This document shows, one piece after another, positions 1-9,736 of a DNA stretch of 64,000 bases. Source of the stretch: Rhizobium sp. P38BS-XIX (GTDB taxonomy: Bacteria > Pseudomonadota > Alphaproteobacteria > Rhizobiales > Rhizobiaceae). Under the pieces are notes generated by a model. That model saw only the letters and a program-made list of their open reading frames with translations, did no database searches and was not told the DNA's origin. Location of the stretch: NCBI RefSeq assembly GCF_012641435.1, contig NZ_JABAIJ010000001.1, positions 372,001 to 436,000 on the forward strand, in the 5' to 3' direction. The position numbers and the translations under genes are program-made. Every line of letters begins with the position of its first letter. Position 1 is the stretch's first letter.

Positions 1-417
1 GGCCAGATCCTGCTAGGCCATGTCGCCACGATAGAGGGTCTGACGGCAACCATTGAGCGCGATCCCTCACGTTCGCCGCAGGAGATTGCGACACGCCTGG
101 CGGCACAGGTAGCCATGCTGATCGACGGATCGTCCGGTCTCGATCGTGACAGGCTGCATGCTGAGGCGGCTCTACTGGCCACCAAGGCCGATCTCCGCGA
201 GGAAATCGATCGGCTGAAGGCGCATGTCGCGGCAGCGAGAGAGCTGATTTCCAAGGGTGGCCCAGTCGGCCGCAAGCTCGATTTTCTTGCACAGGAATTT
301 AACCGGGAATCGAATACCATCTGTTCGAAATCGAATGCCGCAGCGGTCACAGCCGCCGGTATCGAGCTGAAAGTCGTTATCGACCAGTTCCGCGAACAGG
401 TCCAGAATTTGGAGTAG
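1..417 (+). CDS. yicC: YicC family protein, C-terminal part (5' end outside window)
   Basis: The frame is open from base 1 to a TAG at 415-417 and gives the last 138 residues, so the true start lies upstream of the window. The end of the protein is a helical segment rich in charged residues, with the motif [14 protein letters not shown] followed by a run ending in EQVQNLE. This is the hallmark end (DUF1732) of the YicC family. YicC proteins of gamma-proteobacteria act as endoribonucleases, and in many bacteria yicC sits directly before gmk, as it does here with only 4 bases between stop and start. The pair is probably co-transcribed. Family assignment is strong; the RNase role is transferred from distant homologues. 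Confidence 0.9.
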   Translation, partial: GQILLGHVATIEGLTATIERDPSRSPQEIATRLAAQVAMLIDGSSGLDRDRLHAEAALLATKADLREEIDRLKAHVAAARELISKGGPVGRKLDFLAQEFNRESNTICSKSNAAAVTAAGIELKVVIDQFREQVQNLE

Positions 418-421
418 GGCC

Positions 422-1084
422 ATGAAGCCGGCGACATCAACATCCGTTCCGATTGCCCGCCGGGGGCTGATGCTAGCGATCTCCTCGCCATCGGGCGCAG
501 GCAAATCGACAATAGCGCGCACCCTGTTGGACAAGGACAAGCAGGTCAGCCTTTCGGTAAGTGTCACCACCCGGCAGCGCCGGCCGAGCGAAATCGAAGG
601 CGTGCATTATCATTTCGTCTCGCATCGCGAATTCGAGCGTCTTCGCGATTCCGACTCGCTGCTCGAATGGGCTGAGGTCCACGGCAATTTCTACGGCACG
701 CCGCGCGAGCCGGTGGAAACCGCGATGGCCGAAGGCCGCGACATGCTTTTCGATATTGATTGGCAGGGTGCCCAGCAGCTTCAGGAAAAGATGCCCGCCG
801 ATGTCGTTTCCATTTTCGTACTGCCGCCAACCATGACCGAATTGCAGTCGCGCCTGCATCGCCGTGCCGAAGATTCCGAAGAGGTCATCGCCATGCGGCT
901 TGCCAATTCCCGCGCCGAGATCGGCCACTGGCGCGAGTATGATTACGTCATCGTCAATGACGATCTGAACGTCGCTTTCGATGCGGTGCAGTCGATCGTG
1001 AAGGCCGAGCGCCTGCGCCGCGACCGCAGACACGGGATGTTCGATTTCGTTCGGGATTTGCTCGAAGAGACACCGAAGCTCTAA
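422..1084 (+). CDS. gmk: Guanylate kinase
   Basis: 220 residues. It phosphorylates GMP to GDP with ATP in the cytoplasm, a required step of guanine nucleotide salvage and synthesis. The P-loop SPSGAGKS lies at residues 22-29, the GMP-binding segment [17 protein letters not shown] begins at residue 49, YGTP at 91-94 completes the nucleotide site, and [11 protein letters not shown] is the conserved core strand. Length is slightly above the usual 205-210 because of a 15-residue N-terminal tail. The ATG lies 4 bases after yicC, so translation is probably coupled. No terminator is visible after the stop; the convergent rsmA ends 86 bases further on. Confidence 0.97.
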   Translation: MKPATSTSVPIARRGLMLAISSPSGAGKSTIARTLLDKDKQVSLSVSVTTRQRRPSEIEGVHYHFVSHREFERLRDSDSLLEWAEVHGNFYGTPREPVETAMAEGRDMLFDIDWQGAQQLQEKMPADVVSIFVLPPTMTELQSRLHRRAEDSEEVIAMRLANSRAEIGHWREYDYVIVNDDLNVAFDAVQSIVKAERLRRDRRHGMFDFVRDLLEETPKL

Positions 1085-1170
1085 AGCGCGTCGCGCAAAG
1101 CTTCTAGCGGTCTTGCGATGCGCCTTGCAGAAGATCAGGGATGTCATCGTCTGGATCGCCTCACGGCGGT

Positions 1171-1998
1171 TTACAGGCAATTGGCAAGCCGGCAGAACTC
1201 TTCGACGGAAAGCGTCTCGGCACGCCGTTGTGGATCGATTTCAGCCTTGAGCAGTAATGCTTCGCCGCCGATCGGCTTCAAGCTCTGGCGAAGCATTTTC
1301 CGGCGCTGGCCGAAAGCGGCTTGCGTCACTTTCTCCAACTTCTCGATAGCGCAGGGAATTGGGTTTTCCTTCGGCGTCAGATGCACCACCGTTGACGTGA
1401 CCTTCGGTGGGGGCGTGAAGGCCTGCGGAGATATGTCGAAGGCCATCTGTGCCTGCGTGCGCCAGCCGCAAAGAACGCCCAGTCTACCATAATGATCGTC
1501 GTCTTCGGCTGCGACGATCCGCTGGCCGACTTCCTTCTGGAACATCAAGGTGAGGGATTGCCAGAAGGGAGGCCACTCCGGCGGCAGCAGCCAATTGACG
1601 AGCAGCTGGGTGCCGACATTGTAGGGCAGATTGGCAATGATCTTTACCGGCCCTTGCGGTACGAGCGCCGCAAAATCGGTCTTCAATGCGTCGCCCTCGA
1701 TCACCTCGAGGCGGCCCGGGTAATGATCGGCAATTTCCGCCAGGGCAGGCAGACATCGCGCATCGCGCTCGACAGCAATAACCTTCGCGGCACCGAGCGC
1801 CAGGATGGCGCGGCTAAGGCCACCAGGCCCTGGCCCGACCTCAAAAACGGTAACGCCTTCGAGAGAACCAGCCGTGCGGGCGACTTTCTGTGTCAGGTTG
1901 AGATCAAGAAGAAAATTCTGGCCGAGCGCCTTGCGCGCGTCGAGGCCATGGCGCTGGATGACATCGCGAAGAGGCGGCAAGCCGTCGAGAGCAGCCAT
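1171..1998 (-). CDS. rsmA: 16S rRNA (A1518/A1519-N6)-dimethyltransferase
   Basis: 275 residues, the normal size of RsmA/KsgA. It dimethylates two adjacent adenines in helix 45 of 16S rRNA during late 30S assembly, using S-adenosylmethionine. LGQNFL at residues 25-30 is the family N-terminal motif, EVGPGPGG at 53-60 is the SAM-binding motif I, and NLPY at 123-126 is the N6-adenine methyltransferase catalytic motif IV. The start codon overlaps the pdxA stop by one base (TAATG), so this is the last gene of surA-pdxA-rsmA. Loss of this enzyme gives kasugamycin resistance in other bacteria. Confidence 0.97.
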   Translation of the reverse strand: MAALDGLPPLRDVIQRHGLDARKALGQNFLLDLNLTQKVARTAGSLEGVTVFEVGPGPGGLSRAILALGAAKVIAVERDARCLPALAEIADHYPGRLEVIEGDALKTDFAALVPQGPVKIIANLPYNVGTQLLVNWLLPPEWPPFWQSLTLMFQKEVGQRIVAAEDDDHYGRLGVLCGWRTQAQMAFDISPQAFTPPPKVTSTVVHLTPKENPIPCAIEKLEKVTQAAFGQRRKMLRQSLKPIGGEALLLKAEIDPQRRAETLSVEEFCRLANCL

Positions 1999-3023
1999 TA
2001 TGGGTTGCTTCCTATCTTGCCGCTCATCTCGCTTGCCAGCTTGAGAGCCGCCACGAGACTGTCCTCCTTGGCGATGCCTTTGCCGGCAATGCCGAAGGCC
2101 GTGCCATGATCCGGAGAGGTACGGATAAAGGGCAATCCAAGCGTCACATTGACGGAATCGTCGAAACCGAGTGCCTTGGCCGGGATCAATGCCTGATCGT
2201 GATACATGCAGATGGCGACATCGTAGCGACGCCGCGCTTCATCGTGGAACATTGTATCGGCGGGGAGAGGACCAAAAGCGTCGATATCTTCATTGCGAAG
2301 CGTCTCGATTGCCGGGCGCACGATTGCGTCGTCTTCCTTGCCTAGCGCTCCATTTTCGCCTGCATGCGGATTGAGCCCGGCGACCGCCAGCCGCGGCCTG
2401 GAAATGCCAAAGCGCGTCCGCAGATCGTGATCGGTGATCCTGCAGGTTTCGGCAATGAGATCCGAGGTCAGGGTTTGCGGCACATCCTTGAGCGGAATGT
2501 GAATTGTGACGGGAATGGCACGGAGCTTGGGGCCTGCCAGAAGCATGACGGGCATGACCGGCCTGCCGGTTGCGCGTGTCGCAAGATCCGCAAGAAATTC
2601 CGTGTGGCCCGGAAAACCGAAGCCTGCATCGTAAAGGACGGACTTGGCAATCGGGTTTGTCACGACAGCCGCTGTCTTGCCGCTCATGCTGAGCGCCACA
2701 GCCGTCTCTATGGCGGTGATCGTTCCTTTTGCCGTATCAACATGCGGCTCGCCAGCAACGACATTCATACCGCCATTGATCGGCAGAATTGGAAGAGCAT
2801 CGGGAAAAATAGAGAGAGCGCTATCCGGGCCAGCCTCTTTTAAAGGCACATTTATACCAAGCTGCTGCGCGCGCGCCGCAAGGATATTCGCATCGCCAAT
2901 GAACAGGAAAGGAGGAAGATCCAGTTCGCCACGACGCAACCAGGCAGCGAGCGTGATGTCAGGACCTATGCCCGCTGGATCCCCCTGCGTCAACGCAAGG
3001 GGAGTGGAATAACGGAGTGACAT
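1998..3023 (-). CDS. pdxA: 4-hydroxythreonine-4-phosphate dehydrogenase
   Basis: 341 residues from the ATG at 3023; the frame extends two codons to a TTG at 3029, which I consider less likely. PdxA oxidises 4-phosphohydroxy-L-threonine with NAD in the DXP-dependent pathway to pyridoxal 5'-phosphate. The N-terminal motif [10 protein letters not shown], the metal-binding region around [11 protein letters not shown], the [11 protein letters not shown] segment and the late [14 protein letters not shown] motif are all present, covering the divalent-metal histidines of the family. It follows surA almost directly and shares one base with rsmA. The order surA-pdxA-rsmA is an old conserved proteobacterial arrangement. 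Confidence 0.96.
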   Translation of the reverse strand: MSLRYSTPLALTQGDPAGIGPDITLAAWLRRGELDLPPFLFIGDANILAARAQQLGINVPLKEAGPDSALSIFPDALPILPINGGMNVVAGEPHVDTAKGTITAIETAVALSMSGKTAAVVTNPIAKSVLYDAGFGFPGHTEFLADLATRATGRPVMPVMLLAGPKLRAIPVTIHIPLKDVPQTLTSDLIAETCRITDHDLRTRFGISRPRLAVAGLNPHAGENGALGKEDDAIVRPAIETLRNEDIDAFGPLPADTMFHDEARRRYDVAICMYHDQALIPAKALGFDDSVNVTLGLPFIRTSPDHGTAFGIAGKGIAKEDSLVAALKLASEMSGKIGSNP

Positions 3024-3029
3024 CGCCAA

Positions 3030-3974
3030 TCAACGATAGACGATCTGCGCCTTGGAGCGCAATTCATCCATATATTTCTTGTCGTTGGCACTGACGCCCT
3101 GAGCATTGTTTTTGCCAAGATCTTCGGCGCGGAAAACGGCGGCGGCGGCGACGTCATCGTTGACCTGACGCTGCGAGCAGATGGCGATATATTCGACACC
3201 GCGATCCGTCACGACAGCGCTCGTCGTATTGCCGGAGGCCTTTTCAAGCAGTGGCTTCCAGATTTCCGGCACTTCCGGGGCAAGCACGCGGCCAAGGTCC
3301 TGGACGGAAACGTCCCGCATCGTGGCGGCAAATACTTTCGCCTGGTCGCAGCCCGGGAACTTCGAGCGCGATGCCTCGGCTTCAGCCTTGCGCTGGTTCA
3401 GGATCGCATTCCGCTTCGCCGTGGGGACAACGAAGACGATCTGCTTGAGGAAATATTCCGTCGTGACGGGCTTCGTCTTGTTTTCCGTCATGCGGGTGAC
3501 GAGATCGTCGTTCGAGATTTTGCTGGATGCACCAAAACGAGCATTCACCACGCGCGGCCAGCTCATGGAAACGGCGATATAGGATTTGAAGTGGTCGACG
3601 GTCACGCCCATCTTGTCGAGAATCTGGCCGAGCTGCTGGGGCGACATCTTGTTGCTGGATGCGAAACGTCCGAAGGCGGCATCAACGTCGGATGTCGAAA
3701 CGGACATGCGCAAGCGGGAAATCTCTGCGCGCTTCAATGTCTCATCGACGAGCTGATCTTTGGCGAGCTTGTTCAGGTCGCCCTTCTGTCGTTGCAACTT
3801 GAGGAAGTTGACACGCTTGGCAATGTCGCCCGAAGTAATGACCTGATTGTTGACCAGGACCTTTACTTCGCTTGCGGCAAAAGCAACATCGCTGCTCGGT
3901 ACGGCGAAGCTTGCCATGACAAGGGCTGCAGCTCCAAAAAACAGAGCGCGCATCGGTGTCTTTCCAGAAAACAT
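3030..3974 (-). CDS. surA: SurA-like periplasmic chaperone / peptidyl-prolyl isomerase
   Basis: 314 residues from the ATG at 3974, preceded by AAGGGG six bases upstream; an adjacent TTG at 3977 is the alternative. A signal peptide covers about residues 1-34 (hydrophobic core AALVMASFAVPSSDVAFA). The mature part begins with the SurA N-terminal domain (VKVLVNNQVITSGDIAKRVNFL), followed by a region where one divergent parvulin domain is expected. E. coli SurA is about 430 residues with two parvulin domains, so this is the shorter alphaproteobacterial form. The family escorts unfolded outer membrane proteins, including LptD, across the periplasm. It lies just downstream of lptD but is cut off from it by a terminator, so it probably uses its own promoter. 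Confidence 0.85.
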   Translation of the reverse strand: MFSGKTPMRALFFGAAALVMASFAVPSSDVAFAASEVKVLVNNQVITSGDIAKRVNFLKLQRQKGDLNKLAKDQLVDETLKRAEISRLRMSVSTSDVDAAFGRFASSNKMSPQQLGQILDKMGVTVDHFKSYIAVSMSWPRVVNARFGASSKISNDDLVTRMTENKTKPVTTEYFLKQIVFVVPTAKRNAILNQRKAEAEASRSKFPGCDQAKVFAATMRDVSVQDLGRVLAPEVPEIWKPLLEKASGNTTSAVVTDRGVEYIAICSQRQVNDDVAAAAVFRAEDLGKNNAQGVSANDKKYMDELRSKAQIVYR

Positions 3975-4141
3975 CAACTACCCCTTCCCAAGGTCTTTCG
4001 ATCACTATGAGCCGTATCGGCACACCGTAGACGCAATAAGGCAACTTCGCGCCACATGTCTACAACAAGCGCGATTGATTGCAAAATCCTTGCGGCGAAA
4101 CAATGACGCAAAGAGAGTGGTAATCCACCCATAAAACAATA
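3975..4141 (-). promoter_or_regulatory. surA upstream region (probable surA-pdxA-rsmA promoter)
   Basis: The 167 bases between the lptD terminator and surA must hold the promoter of the surA-pdxA-rsmA unit if the terminator is efficient. I see no pair of hexamers good enough to name, and no clear dyad. Apart from the surA ribosome-binding site it shows nothing recognisable. Confidence 0.4.
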
Positions 4142-4163
4142 AAGCCGGCTGTGAAGCCGGCTT
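4142..4163 (-). terminator. Intrinsic terminator after lptD
   Basis: Arms AAGCCGGCT (4142-4150) and AGCCGGCTT (4155-4163) pair perfectly around a GTGA loop. Read on the minus strand the stem is followed by a T-rich run (TTTATTGTTTTAT). It lies about 20 bases past the lptD stop and separates lptF-lptG-lptD from surA. Confidence 0.85.
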
Positions 4164-4182
4164 CTTGCTGTTTCTTGAAATA

Positions 4183-6558
4183 TCAGAACGTTGCGTCCTG
4201 AACACTGCCGAGATTGACGTCGCCAAGCGTACGGAAGGTCAGGCGGGCACCAATAGACCAATCGCTTGCAGCCTGGTTGGTCGAGTCTTTCTTGTTCAGG
4301 AACGAAATGCTCAAGATCGTGCATTCGTCTTCATACGACAAGCCAACACCCTGACGGGTGAATTGGTCGTTGTTGATATCGTAGCTGACCGTTCCGAAGA
4401 CAGACCAATATTCCTTGAATTTGATCTGCGCGCGGGACTGAATTTCGTCCTGGTCGCTTGTAAAGCCATACTGCGGCTGAGCCGCAATGTGCGTGTAGAT
4501 CAAGGATGTCTGGAATATGTCATTCGAGAATCCAACCGACGTATCGCCGCGACGGAAGGCAAAGTCCTTCTCATCGAAGCGATAGGAGGTTGCCAACGAG
4601 ATACCCTGTGGGGTCGTGAGACCGAACATCGTCACGTAGTCGGATCGGGTGGTCTCAAGTCCGGAATCTGCGCCTACACCCGCCAGATCGGCCGTGGCGA
4701 ACGAGTTTCGCCCAGCAAGCTGATAGGACTGACCAAAGATATGCTGGAACTTGTAGCCGCTGTCGAAGCTGGCCGTGTAACGCCAGCCAAGGTTGGCGCG
4801 CGTGCCGCCTTCAACGCGGTCAAAGCCGGAGAACTTGTCGCGATCAAACAGGTTTGTCGCGTCGAAGACGAAGCTTTGTGCGTCCTCGTTCGGCAAGCGA
4901 CCGCCAAGCTGTTCGTCGGGACGCACATAAATCTGCGCGATCGGCTCGAACACATGCGTGCTGTTGCTCGTCGTGATCAGGAACGGGTACTTGGCTTCGA
5001 GACCCCCCGTAACCATGCCGCGAGTGGCAAGGTCGCTGTTATCGTAGTTTCCTGAATAGTCGCCAACCGGCGAATCCATATTCAGGCCGTATATATCACC
5101 ACGGGCAGCTGCCAGCGGTGTCAATACCAAGCCCTGATCGGTTGTGAAGCTGCGTTGCCACTGCAGCTCGGTGCTCAACCGCGTGTAGCTGCCGGAAAGT
5201 CCCAGAAAGCGATCGTTTAAGCTTGAATCGCCAAGATTGTAGAAATTATCCAGCGTCGACGCCTTGTCACGCGATAGATGCGTGAAGTTCATCGTTGCGG
5301 ATAGCTCACCACCGTAAACCGACTTCGGATCGACATAGTGATAGTCGATACTCGGATAGACGACCGCCTGCTGCTTTTCTGCAAGGCTGTTATCATCGGC
5401 GTTCTGTTCGTTGAAGTAGTAAGCGCGCATATCGAAATAATTGCGCTTTCCGATCCCAGTCAAATAAGCCTGATTGGTGCGGGTGCTTTGGTCGACACCA
5501 TCCAAACCATAGGTGCGCGAGAAATTATTATCGCTCTGCGCCATCACATCCCAGCCGAACGTCCAGCGGGGATTGATCTTGAAATCGGCCTTCGACGAAA
5601 TCATGCCGCGCGTCTTATGCTCGGCATCGCTGGTTCCTGCGGTAAAGGCCTCAGGATCCATCTGGCTGATACCGGCAACACGCAGAGTATGCGTGCCGTT
5701 TTCGAAGCGCTGGCGGAATTCGCCTTCGAGCAAGAGGCCCTGGCCGGTGTAGCCGGTCGCCGTGACCGTCGCGTCCATGCTGGGCGAGATCACGTAATAA
5801 TAGGGAACCTTGACGCCGACGCCGAGGCGCTGCGAAACGGTGACCGATGGGAACAGAAAGCCCGACTTGCGCTTGACCGTATTATCGGGAACCGTGATCC
5901 ACGGAACATAAGCGATCGGCTGCCCGAACAGTTCGAAGCGAGCATGTTCAAGGCGCACCGTATGCGTAACGCCGTTCTGAACGACGCGCTGCGCCTTCAC
6001 CTGCCACAGCGGCGCGCGGCCGGCTTCGGAACAGGACATACAGGCCGTGTAGACGCCCTTAGTCAGAATCATCTGCGTGCCGCCCACGCGCTCGCCCTTT
6101 TCGGCGGCGAGACGGGTGTTGTCTGGCATTTCGATACGCAGAGAATTGACGAAACCGTCTGAGAAACTGTCGGTGACATCCATTTTGTCACCGTACATGC
6201 GATTGCCGTCCGGGCTGATCAGCTCGACATTGCCGAGGGCAGTCATGCGTCCGGATTTCTGATTATATTCAACTCTTTGGGCGACCATTCTATAGCCGCC
6301 ATAGTTGATCTGAACGGCACCGCTGGCGGTGACGATCTGCGTGTCCTTATTATAGATCAGTTCGTTTGATGAAAGGACGAGCTTGGAGCCGTCCGGCACG
6401 TTGACCTTGATGGGAGAGGTCACAGCACCAGCGCCGCCATTGTTGTCGGTGGCCTGGGCATAAACTGCGACCGGGCTCATCATATACGCGCATGCGGCCG
6501 TGCCCGTAACAAGGGCACCCACAAACTTCTTAATACTCTTGCGGTTGGCTGCCGCCAC
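4183..6558 (-). CDS. lptD: LPS-assembly protein LptD
   Basis: 791 residues. LptD is the outer membrane barrel that, with the LptE plug, inserts LPS into the outer leaflet. A signal peptide ends near residue 36 (AVYAQA). Residues about 50-160 form the OstA/LptA-like beta-jellyroll (KLVLSSNELIYNKDTQIVTASGAV), and the rest is the large barrel with an aromatic end. The start is GTG at 6558, supported by AGGAGG eight bases upstream inside the end of lptG; no nearby ATG competes. The mature chain has Cys173 and Cys176 close together and only one C-terminal cysteine, Cys746 (YEDEC), against four in E. coli. It follows lptG with no spacer, so LPS transport genes form one unit. Confidence 0.95.
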   Translation of the reverse strand: MAAANRKSIKKFVGALVTGTAACAYMMSPVAVYAQATDNNGGAGAVTSPIKVNVPDGSKLVLSSNELIYNKDTQIVTASGAVQINYGGYRMVAQRVEYNQKSGRMTALGNVELISPDGNRMYGDKMDVTDSFSDGFVNSLRIEMPDNTRLAAEKGERVGGTQMILTKGVYTACMSCSEAGRAPLWQVKAQRVVQNGVTHTVRLEHARFELFGQPIAYVPWITVPDNTVKRKSGFLFPSVTVSQRLGVGVKVPYYYVISPSMDATVTATGYTGQGLLLEGEFRQRFENGTHTLRVAGISQMDPEAFTAGTSDAEHKTRGMISSKADFKINPRWTFGWDVMAQSDNNFSRTYGLDGVDQSTRTNQAYLTGIGKRNYFDMRAYYFNEQNADDNSLAEKQQAVVYPSIDYHYVDPKSVYGGELSATMNFTHLSRDKASTLDNFYNLGDSSLNDRFLGLSGSYTRLSTELQWQRSFTTDQGLVLTPLAAARGDIYGLNMDSPVGDYSGNYDNSDLATRGMVTGGLEAKYPFLITTSNSTHVFEPIAQIYVRPDEQLGGRLPNEDAQSFVFDATNLFDRDKFSGFDRVEGGTRANLGWRYTASFDSGYKFQHIFGQSYQLAGRNSFATADLAGVGADSGLETTRSDYVTMFGLTTPQGISLATSYRFDEKDFAFRRGDTSVGFSNDIFQTSLIYTHIAAQPQYGFTSDQDEIQSRAQIKFKEYWSVFGTVSYDINNDQFTRQGVGLSYEDECTILSISFLNKKDSTNQAASDWSIGARLTFRTLGDVNLGSVQDATF

Positions 6559-7644
6559 TTAGCCGTCCTCCTGATGAAGCAGGATCGTTGCCCCGAATGC
6601 TAATGCGACGATCACGGGTATCCATGTCGCCACGAAGGGAGGAACCACTCCGCTGCTCCCGAATGCCTTTACAAGCACGGTGACAACATAAAGCACGAAG
6701 CCGGAGAGGATTCCACCCAGAATCACGGAGCGCGATTGGTTGAATCTACTGAATTTTAAGGACACAGTTGCGGCGATCAGAGTCATTGCCACCAGAAGGA
6801 AGGGCTGCGACGCCAGCGAGTTGAGCTGTGTTTCGAGTGCGTTGGTCGAGATTCCGAAGGAATGCGCGACCTTAATTCGATTAGGAAGATCATAAAAAGC
6901 AATGGTTTCCGGCTGTGCGAGACGCTGTGAGACGAAATCCTGCTTCAGATTGGTACGGACCTGTATCGAAGCTTTATGATCGGGAATTTCACCCGGTCGA
7001 CGTTCGACAACGTTGTTAAGAAGCCAGTAACCATCTTCCAATTTAGCCGACTGAGCGTCCTGTCGGAGAACGATATTCCCCTGTGAATCGAAGTGGATAA
7101 ACACGACTCCCATCAGCGTGGTGCCGTTGTTCAAAATGGCTTTGGCACCGATGATGGTATCGTCTTTTCCGCTCGACTGACGCAGCCACGGAACAGAAAG
7201 TGTATTGTGATAGGACGGGTCGCCGCGCAGGTCGGCTTCCATCGTCTCGGCAAGCCTCTGCCCCCAGGCCGCGACCGGATTGAGCGCGAGCATCGTCAAT
7301 AGACCGACGCAGAAGGCTCCCACCACGAAAGGTGTCATGAACTGCCAGACGGAAATGCCGGCAGCACGCGCAATCACCAGTTCGCGGCGTCGGTTGAGTG
7401 CGATCAGCACGGTCATGCCAACGAAGAGGGCGATGAACGGCACGGTCTGCTGCAGAATGAACGGCAGCCTGACGGCGGTCATCAAAAGCCCGACCGGGAC
7501 AGTGTATCCGGGCAACCCGGAAAGCCGGCCTGCGGTCTCGCTGAAGTCGACGAGATAAACGATGGAGATAACGCCCAGGAAGAACCAGAACGTCGTCACG
7601 ATATAACGCGTAAAGAAATAGCGCCCCAGCGTGCTGAAAATCAT
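6559..7644 (-). CDS. lptG: LPS export ABC transporter permease LptG
   Basis: 361 residues, YjgP/YjgQ family. With LptF and the LptB ATPase it extracts LPS from the inner membrane and pushes it along the Lpt bridge. Predicted layout is three N-terminal membrane helices (first at about 12-33, YIVTTFWFFLGVISIVYLVDF), a periplasmic beta-jellyroll in the middle (NGTTLMGVVFIHFDSQGNIVL...), and three C-terminal helices (ILGGILSGFVLYVVTVLVKAF). The ATG overlaps the lptF stop (ATGA, 7641-7644), which indicates translational coupling. The stop is immediately followed by the GTG of lptD. Confidence 0.95.
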   Translation of the reverse strand: MIFSTLGRYFFTRYIVTTFWFFLGVISIVYLVDFSETAGRLSGLPGYTVPVGLLMTAVRLPFILQQTVPFIALFVGMTVLIALNRRRELVIARAAGISVWQFMTPFVVGAFCVGLLTMLALNPVAAWGQRLAETMEADLRGDPSYHNTLSVPWLRQSSGKDDTIIGAKAILNNGTTLMGVVFIHFDSQGNIVLRQDAQSAKLEDGYWLLNNVVERRPGEIPDHKASIQVRTNLKQDFVSQRLAQPETIAFYDLPNRIKVAHSFGISTNALETQLNSLASQPFLLVAMTLIAATVSLKFSRFNQSRSVILGGILSGFVLYVVTVLVKAFGSSGVVPPFVATWIPVIVALAFGATILLHQEDG

Positions 7645-8819
7645 GCGCCACTCCCATCGGAGCTGCCAGGTGCGGCAGGCAAGCGCTCCTGGACCTTCTG
7701 ACGCCAGCCGCTAAGCGCATTGCGGATCGAAACCGGCATGGACATCTTGCGATTTCGCATCAGCAGGGCGATCGCCACAAGCGTCGCCGCTATGTTGAGG
7801 CCGTAGAGCACATAAATGAAATGTGGTGAGTTTTCGATCTGGTTGGTCGCATAGAAATCTGCCCACCTCAGCGCAAAAGCCAGTGTCAGCGCAGATACCA
7901 TGGGGTGCAGCCGCGCCTCGCGGTGCGAGCGCGCATCGCCCGCGATCACAAGGGATATCAGCGCGAAGATCGCAGGCAGTGCCCAGTCATTCAGGCGGCG
8001 ATGCAATTCCGTCCGGTAGCCGCTGGGCTTTGCCTTGTAGTCGGCATCGTTCGGATCCGGATTGAGCAGGAAGCTGAGGCTTCGGTCGCTGGCGCGCAGG
8101 GTAGCCTGTCCGCGATTCTGCGTCATGTCGGAGAGGTCGAATGAATAGGAATCGAACTTGATGACAGAGACGTTGCCATCGGCGGTCTTGCGGTGAACTT
8201 CGCCGTCCTTCATCAGCAGGGAGGAGCCGCTCGGATCGACGGCGCCTTCCTTGGCATAATAGATGAGATCGAACGCCGGATCGCGCGAATCGACGACAAA
8301 CAGACCCTTGAGAATACGCCCAGACAGCCGCTGGCTGATCTGGACATAAAGACCGTCATCGATACGACGGAAATTCTTCTCCTCAATCACCGTGGAGAGA
8401 AGGTCAGCGTAGGCTTCGGCCACCATCTGTCGCGCAGCAACGCGTGCCCGCGGTTCGACCACATTGTCAACGAAGAAGGAGAACACGCTGATCGCGATCG
8501 CGAGAATCATGATCGGGCGGATGATGATGCTACGCCGGGCGCCGGCCGCTTCCATGACCGTCAACTCGGAATCGCTGTTCATGGCCGTCAGCGTCTGCGT
8601 GATGCCGATCACAAGGGCGAATGGTAAAACGATCGGGATAATCGTTGGCAGGATAAGCGTTGCGAGCTTTGCGAAAGACCCGATGGACTGGCCGCTATCC
8701 GTCACGAGGTTGATGCGCTGCAGAACCTGGGTCGTCCAGATAATAGCAAGCACTGGCAGCAACGCCACCAGGAACATCATACCGACACGCCGTACGATAT
8801 ATGTTTCGAATAACTTCAT
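7641..8819 (-). CDS. lptF: LPS export ABC transporter permease LptF
   Basis: 392 residues from the ATG at 8819, where the protein begins MKLFETYIVRRVG as expected for LptF and AAGGG lies about five bases upstream. The open frame extends 32 codons further to 8915, but that extension is cysteine- and glutamate-rich and unlike the family. Three N-terminal helices, a periplasmic jellyroll and three C-terminal helices are visible, the same plan as LptG, with which it forms the LptF-LptG heterodimer of the LptB2FG exporter. First gene of the lptF-lptG-lptD unit. Confidence 0.95.
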   Translation of the reverse strand: MKLFETYIVRRVGMMFLVALLPVLAIIWTTQVLQRINLVTDSGQSIGSFAKLATLILPTIIPIVLPFALVIGITQTLTAMNSDSELTVMEAAGARRSIIIRPIMILAIAISVFSFFVDNVVEPRARVAARQMVAEAYADLLSTVIEEKNFRRIDDGLYVQISQRLSGRILKGLFVVDSRDPAFDLIYYAKEGAVDPSGSSLLMKDGEVHRKTADGNVSVIKFDSYSFDLSDMTQNRGQATLRASDRSLSFLLNPDPNDADYKAKPSGYRTELHRRLNDWALPAIFALISLVIAGDARSHREARLHPMVSALTLAFALRWADFYATNQIENSPHFIYVLYGLNIAATLVAIALLMRNRKMSMPVSIRNALSGWRQKVQERLPAAPGSSDGSGA

Positions 8820-8923
8820 GCCCGCCCTTAAAACGCAAACGCCCGCCGGGCAAGCCGACTGAGATTCATCCTCCTCTACGCTGTTTGCGTTTTTTTGGCG
8901 ACAACCAACTCGCAAAAAAATCG

Positions 8924-9736
8924 TTAATTTTCTGAGATTCTTCTGTTGTGTGTCGTTTGGGATAATGCCAGCAGCGCGGCGAATATGACAAGCGAGGATA
9001 GCCAGCCAAGGACGGCGTCGGAGAGGTAATGTCCACCGAAAGCCACGCGAAGCGCCGGGATCAGCAGGGAAACCGCCGCAATCGGCAGGGCGACCGCTGA
9101 GCGCATCGGCTGCGGGATAATGAAGATCAGGCAGAACAGCCAGCCCGCGCCGGCAGCTTCACCGGAAATGAAAGAGCAGTTGCTGACACATTTGCCGACG
9201 AAGGATCCCGCATGCACGAAATCGAGCGTCCCGCCGAACAGATCGGTTTGCCTCGGGCGAGGGCGGCCTGAAAAGGCTTTGAGCCAGAGATTGACGATCA
9301 GAATCGGACCGATCAGCAGCGAGCCTAGCGCGATCTTGAGGTTTTTTGCCCGAAGAGTGTTGAACGTGGCGCCATGCTGTTGCCAGCACTGAAACAGCAT
9401 CCAGCAAAGCGCGATGGCCGTTATATAAGGAAGCTGGTAAAACACCTCGCGCAGCATCTGCATCCGCGAATCGCCGCTATAGGGGAAAATGCCGCAGATC
9501 CGGTCGGGCTTCACGAGAGAAAGACACTGCTTCGGCAAGAAGAACATGTTGGCGACGGCAATGTCGATCTGTGGAAAGAGCGAAAACAGACCCAGCAACG
9601 CCCACCAGAGACAGAACAGGGCAATGAAGGCATCGCCGGCAGTTCGAGGGCGCAGGACTTCGGGAAAGCGATCCTCGCGGTTCAAACTGTTGAAGTCTAT
9701 GATCAAGGCAGCGTCCGCTAAAATAATTGGCGCCAT
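8924..9736 (-). CDS. PAP2-family membrane phosphatase (lipid phosphatase-like)
   Basis: 270 residues with about six membrane helices. The three phosphatase motifs are recognisable: K153 with RPRP at 158-161 (KAFSGRPRP), SGE at 191-193 in place of the usual PSGH, and R230...H236...D240 (RVAFGGHYLSD). PAP2 membrane enzymes remove phosphate from lipids such as undecaprenyl diphosphate, phosphatidylglycerol phosphate or lipid A. The location upstream of lptF-lptG-lptD suggests an envelope lipid, possibly lipid A or its carrier, but the substrate cannot be read from the sequence. The change of the motif-2 histidine to glutamate (E193) is odd and may alter or abolish activity. It may share a transcript with lptF, 104 bases downstream. 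Confidence 0.8.
   Translation of the reverse strand: MAPIILADAALIIDFNSLNREDRFPEVLRPRTAGDAFIALFCLWWALLGLFSLFPQIDIAVANMFFLPKQCLSLVKPDRICGIFPYSGDSRMQMLREVFYQLPYITAIALCWMLFQCWQQHGATFNTLRAKNLKIALGSLLIGPILIVNLWLKAFSGRPRPRQTDLFGGTLDFVHAGSFVGKCVSNCSFISGEAAGAGWLFCLIFIIPQPMRSAVALPIAAVSLLIPALRVAFGGHYLSDAVLGWLSSLVIFAALLALSQTTHNRRISEN

Noticed and set aside
4165..5055. A 296-codon frame opposite lptD
   Set aside because: It has no domain and is explained by the lptD codon pattern.
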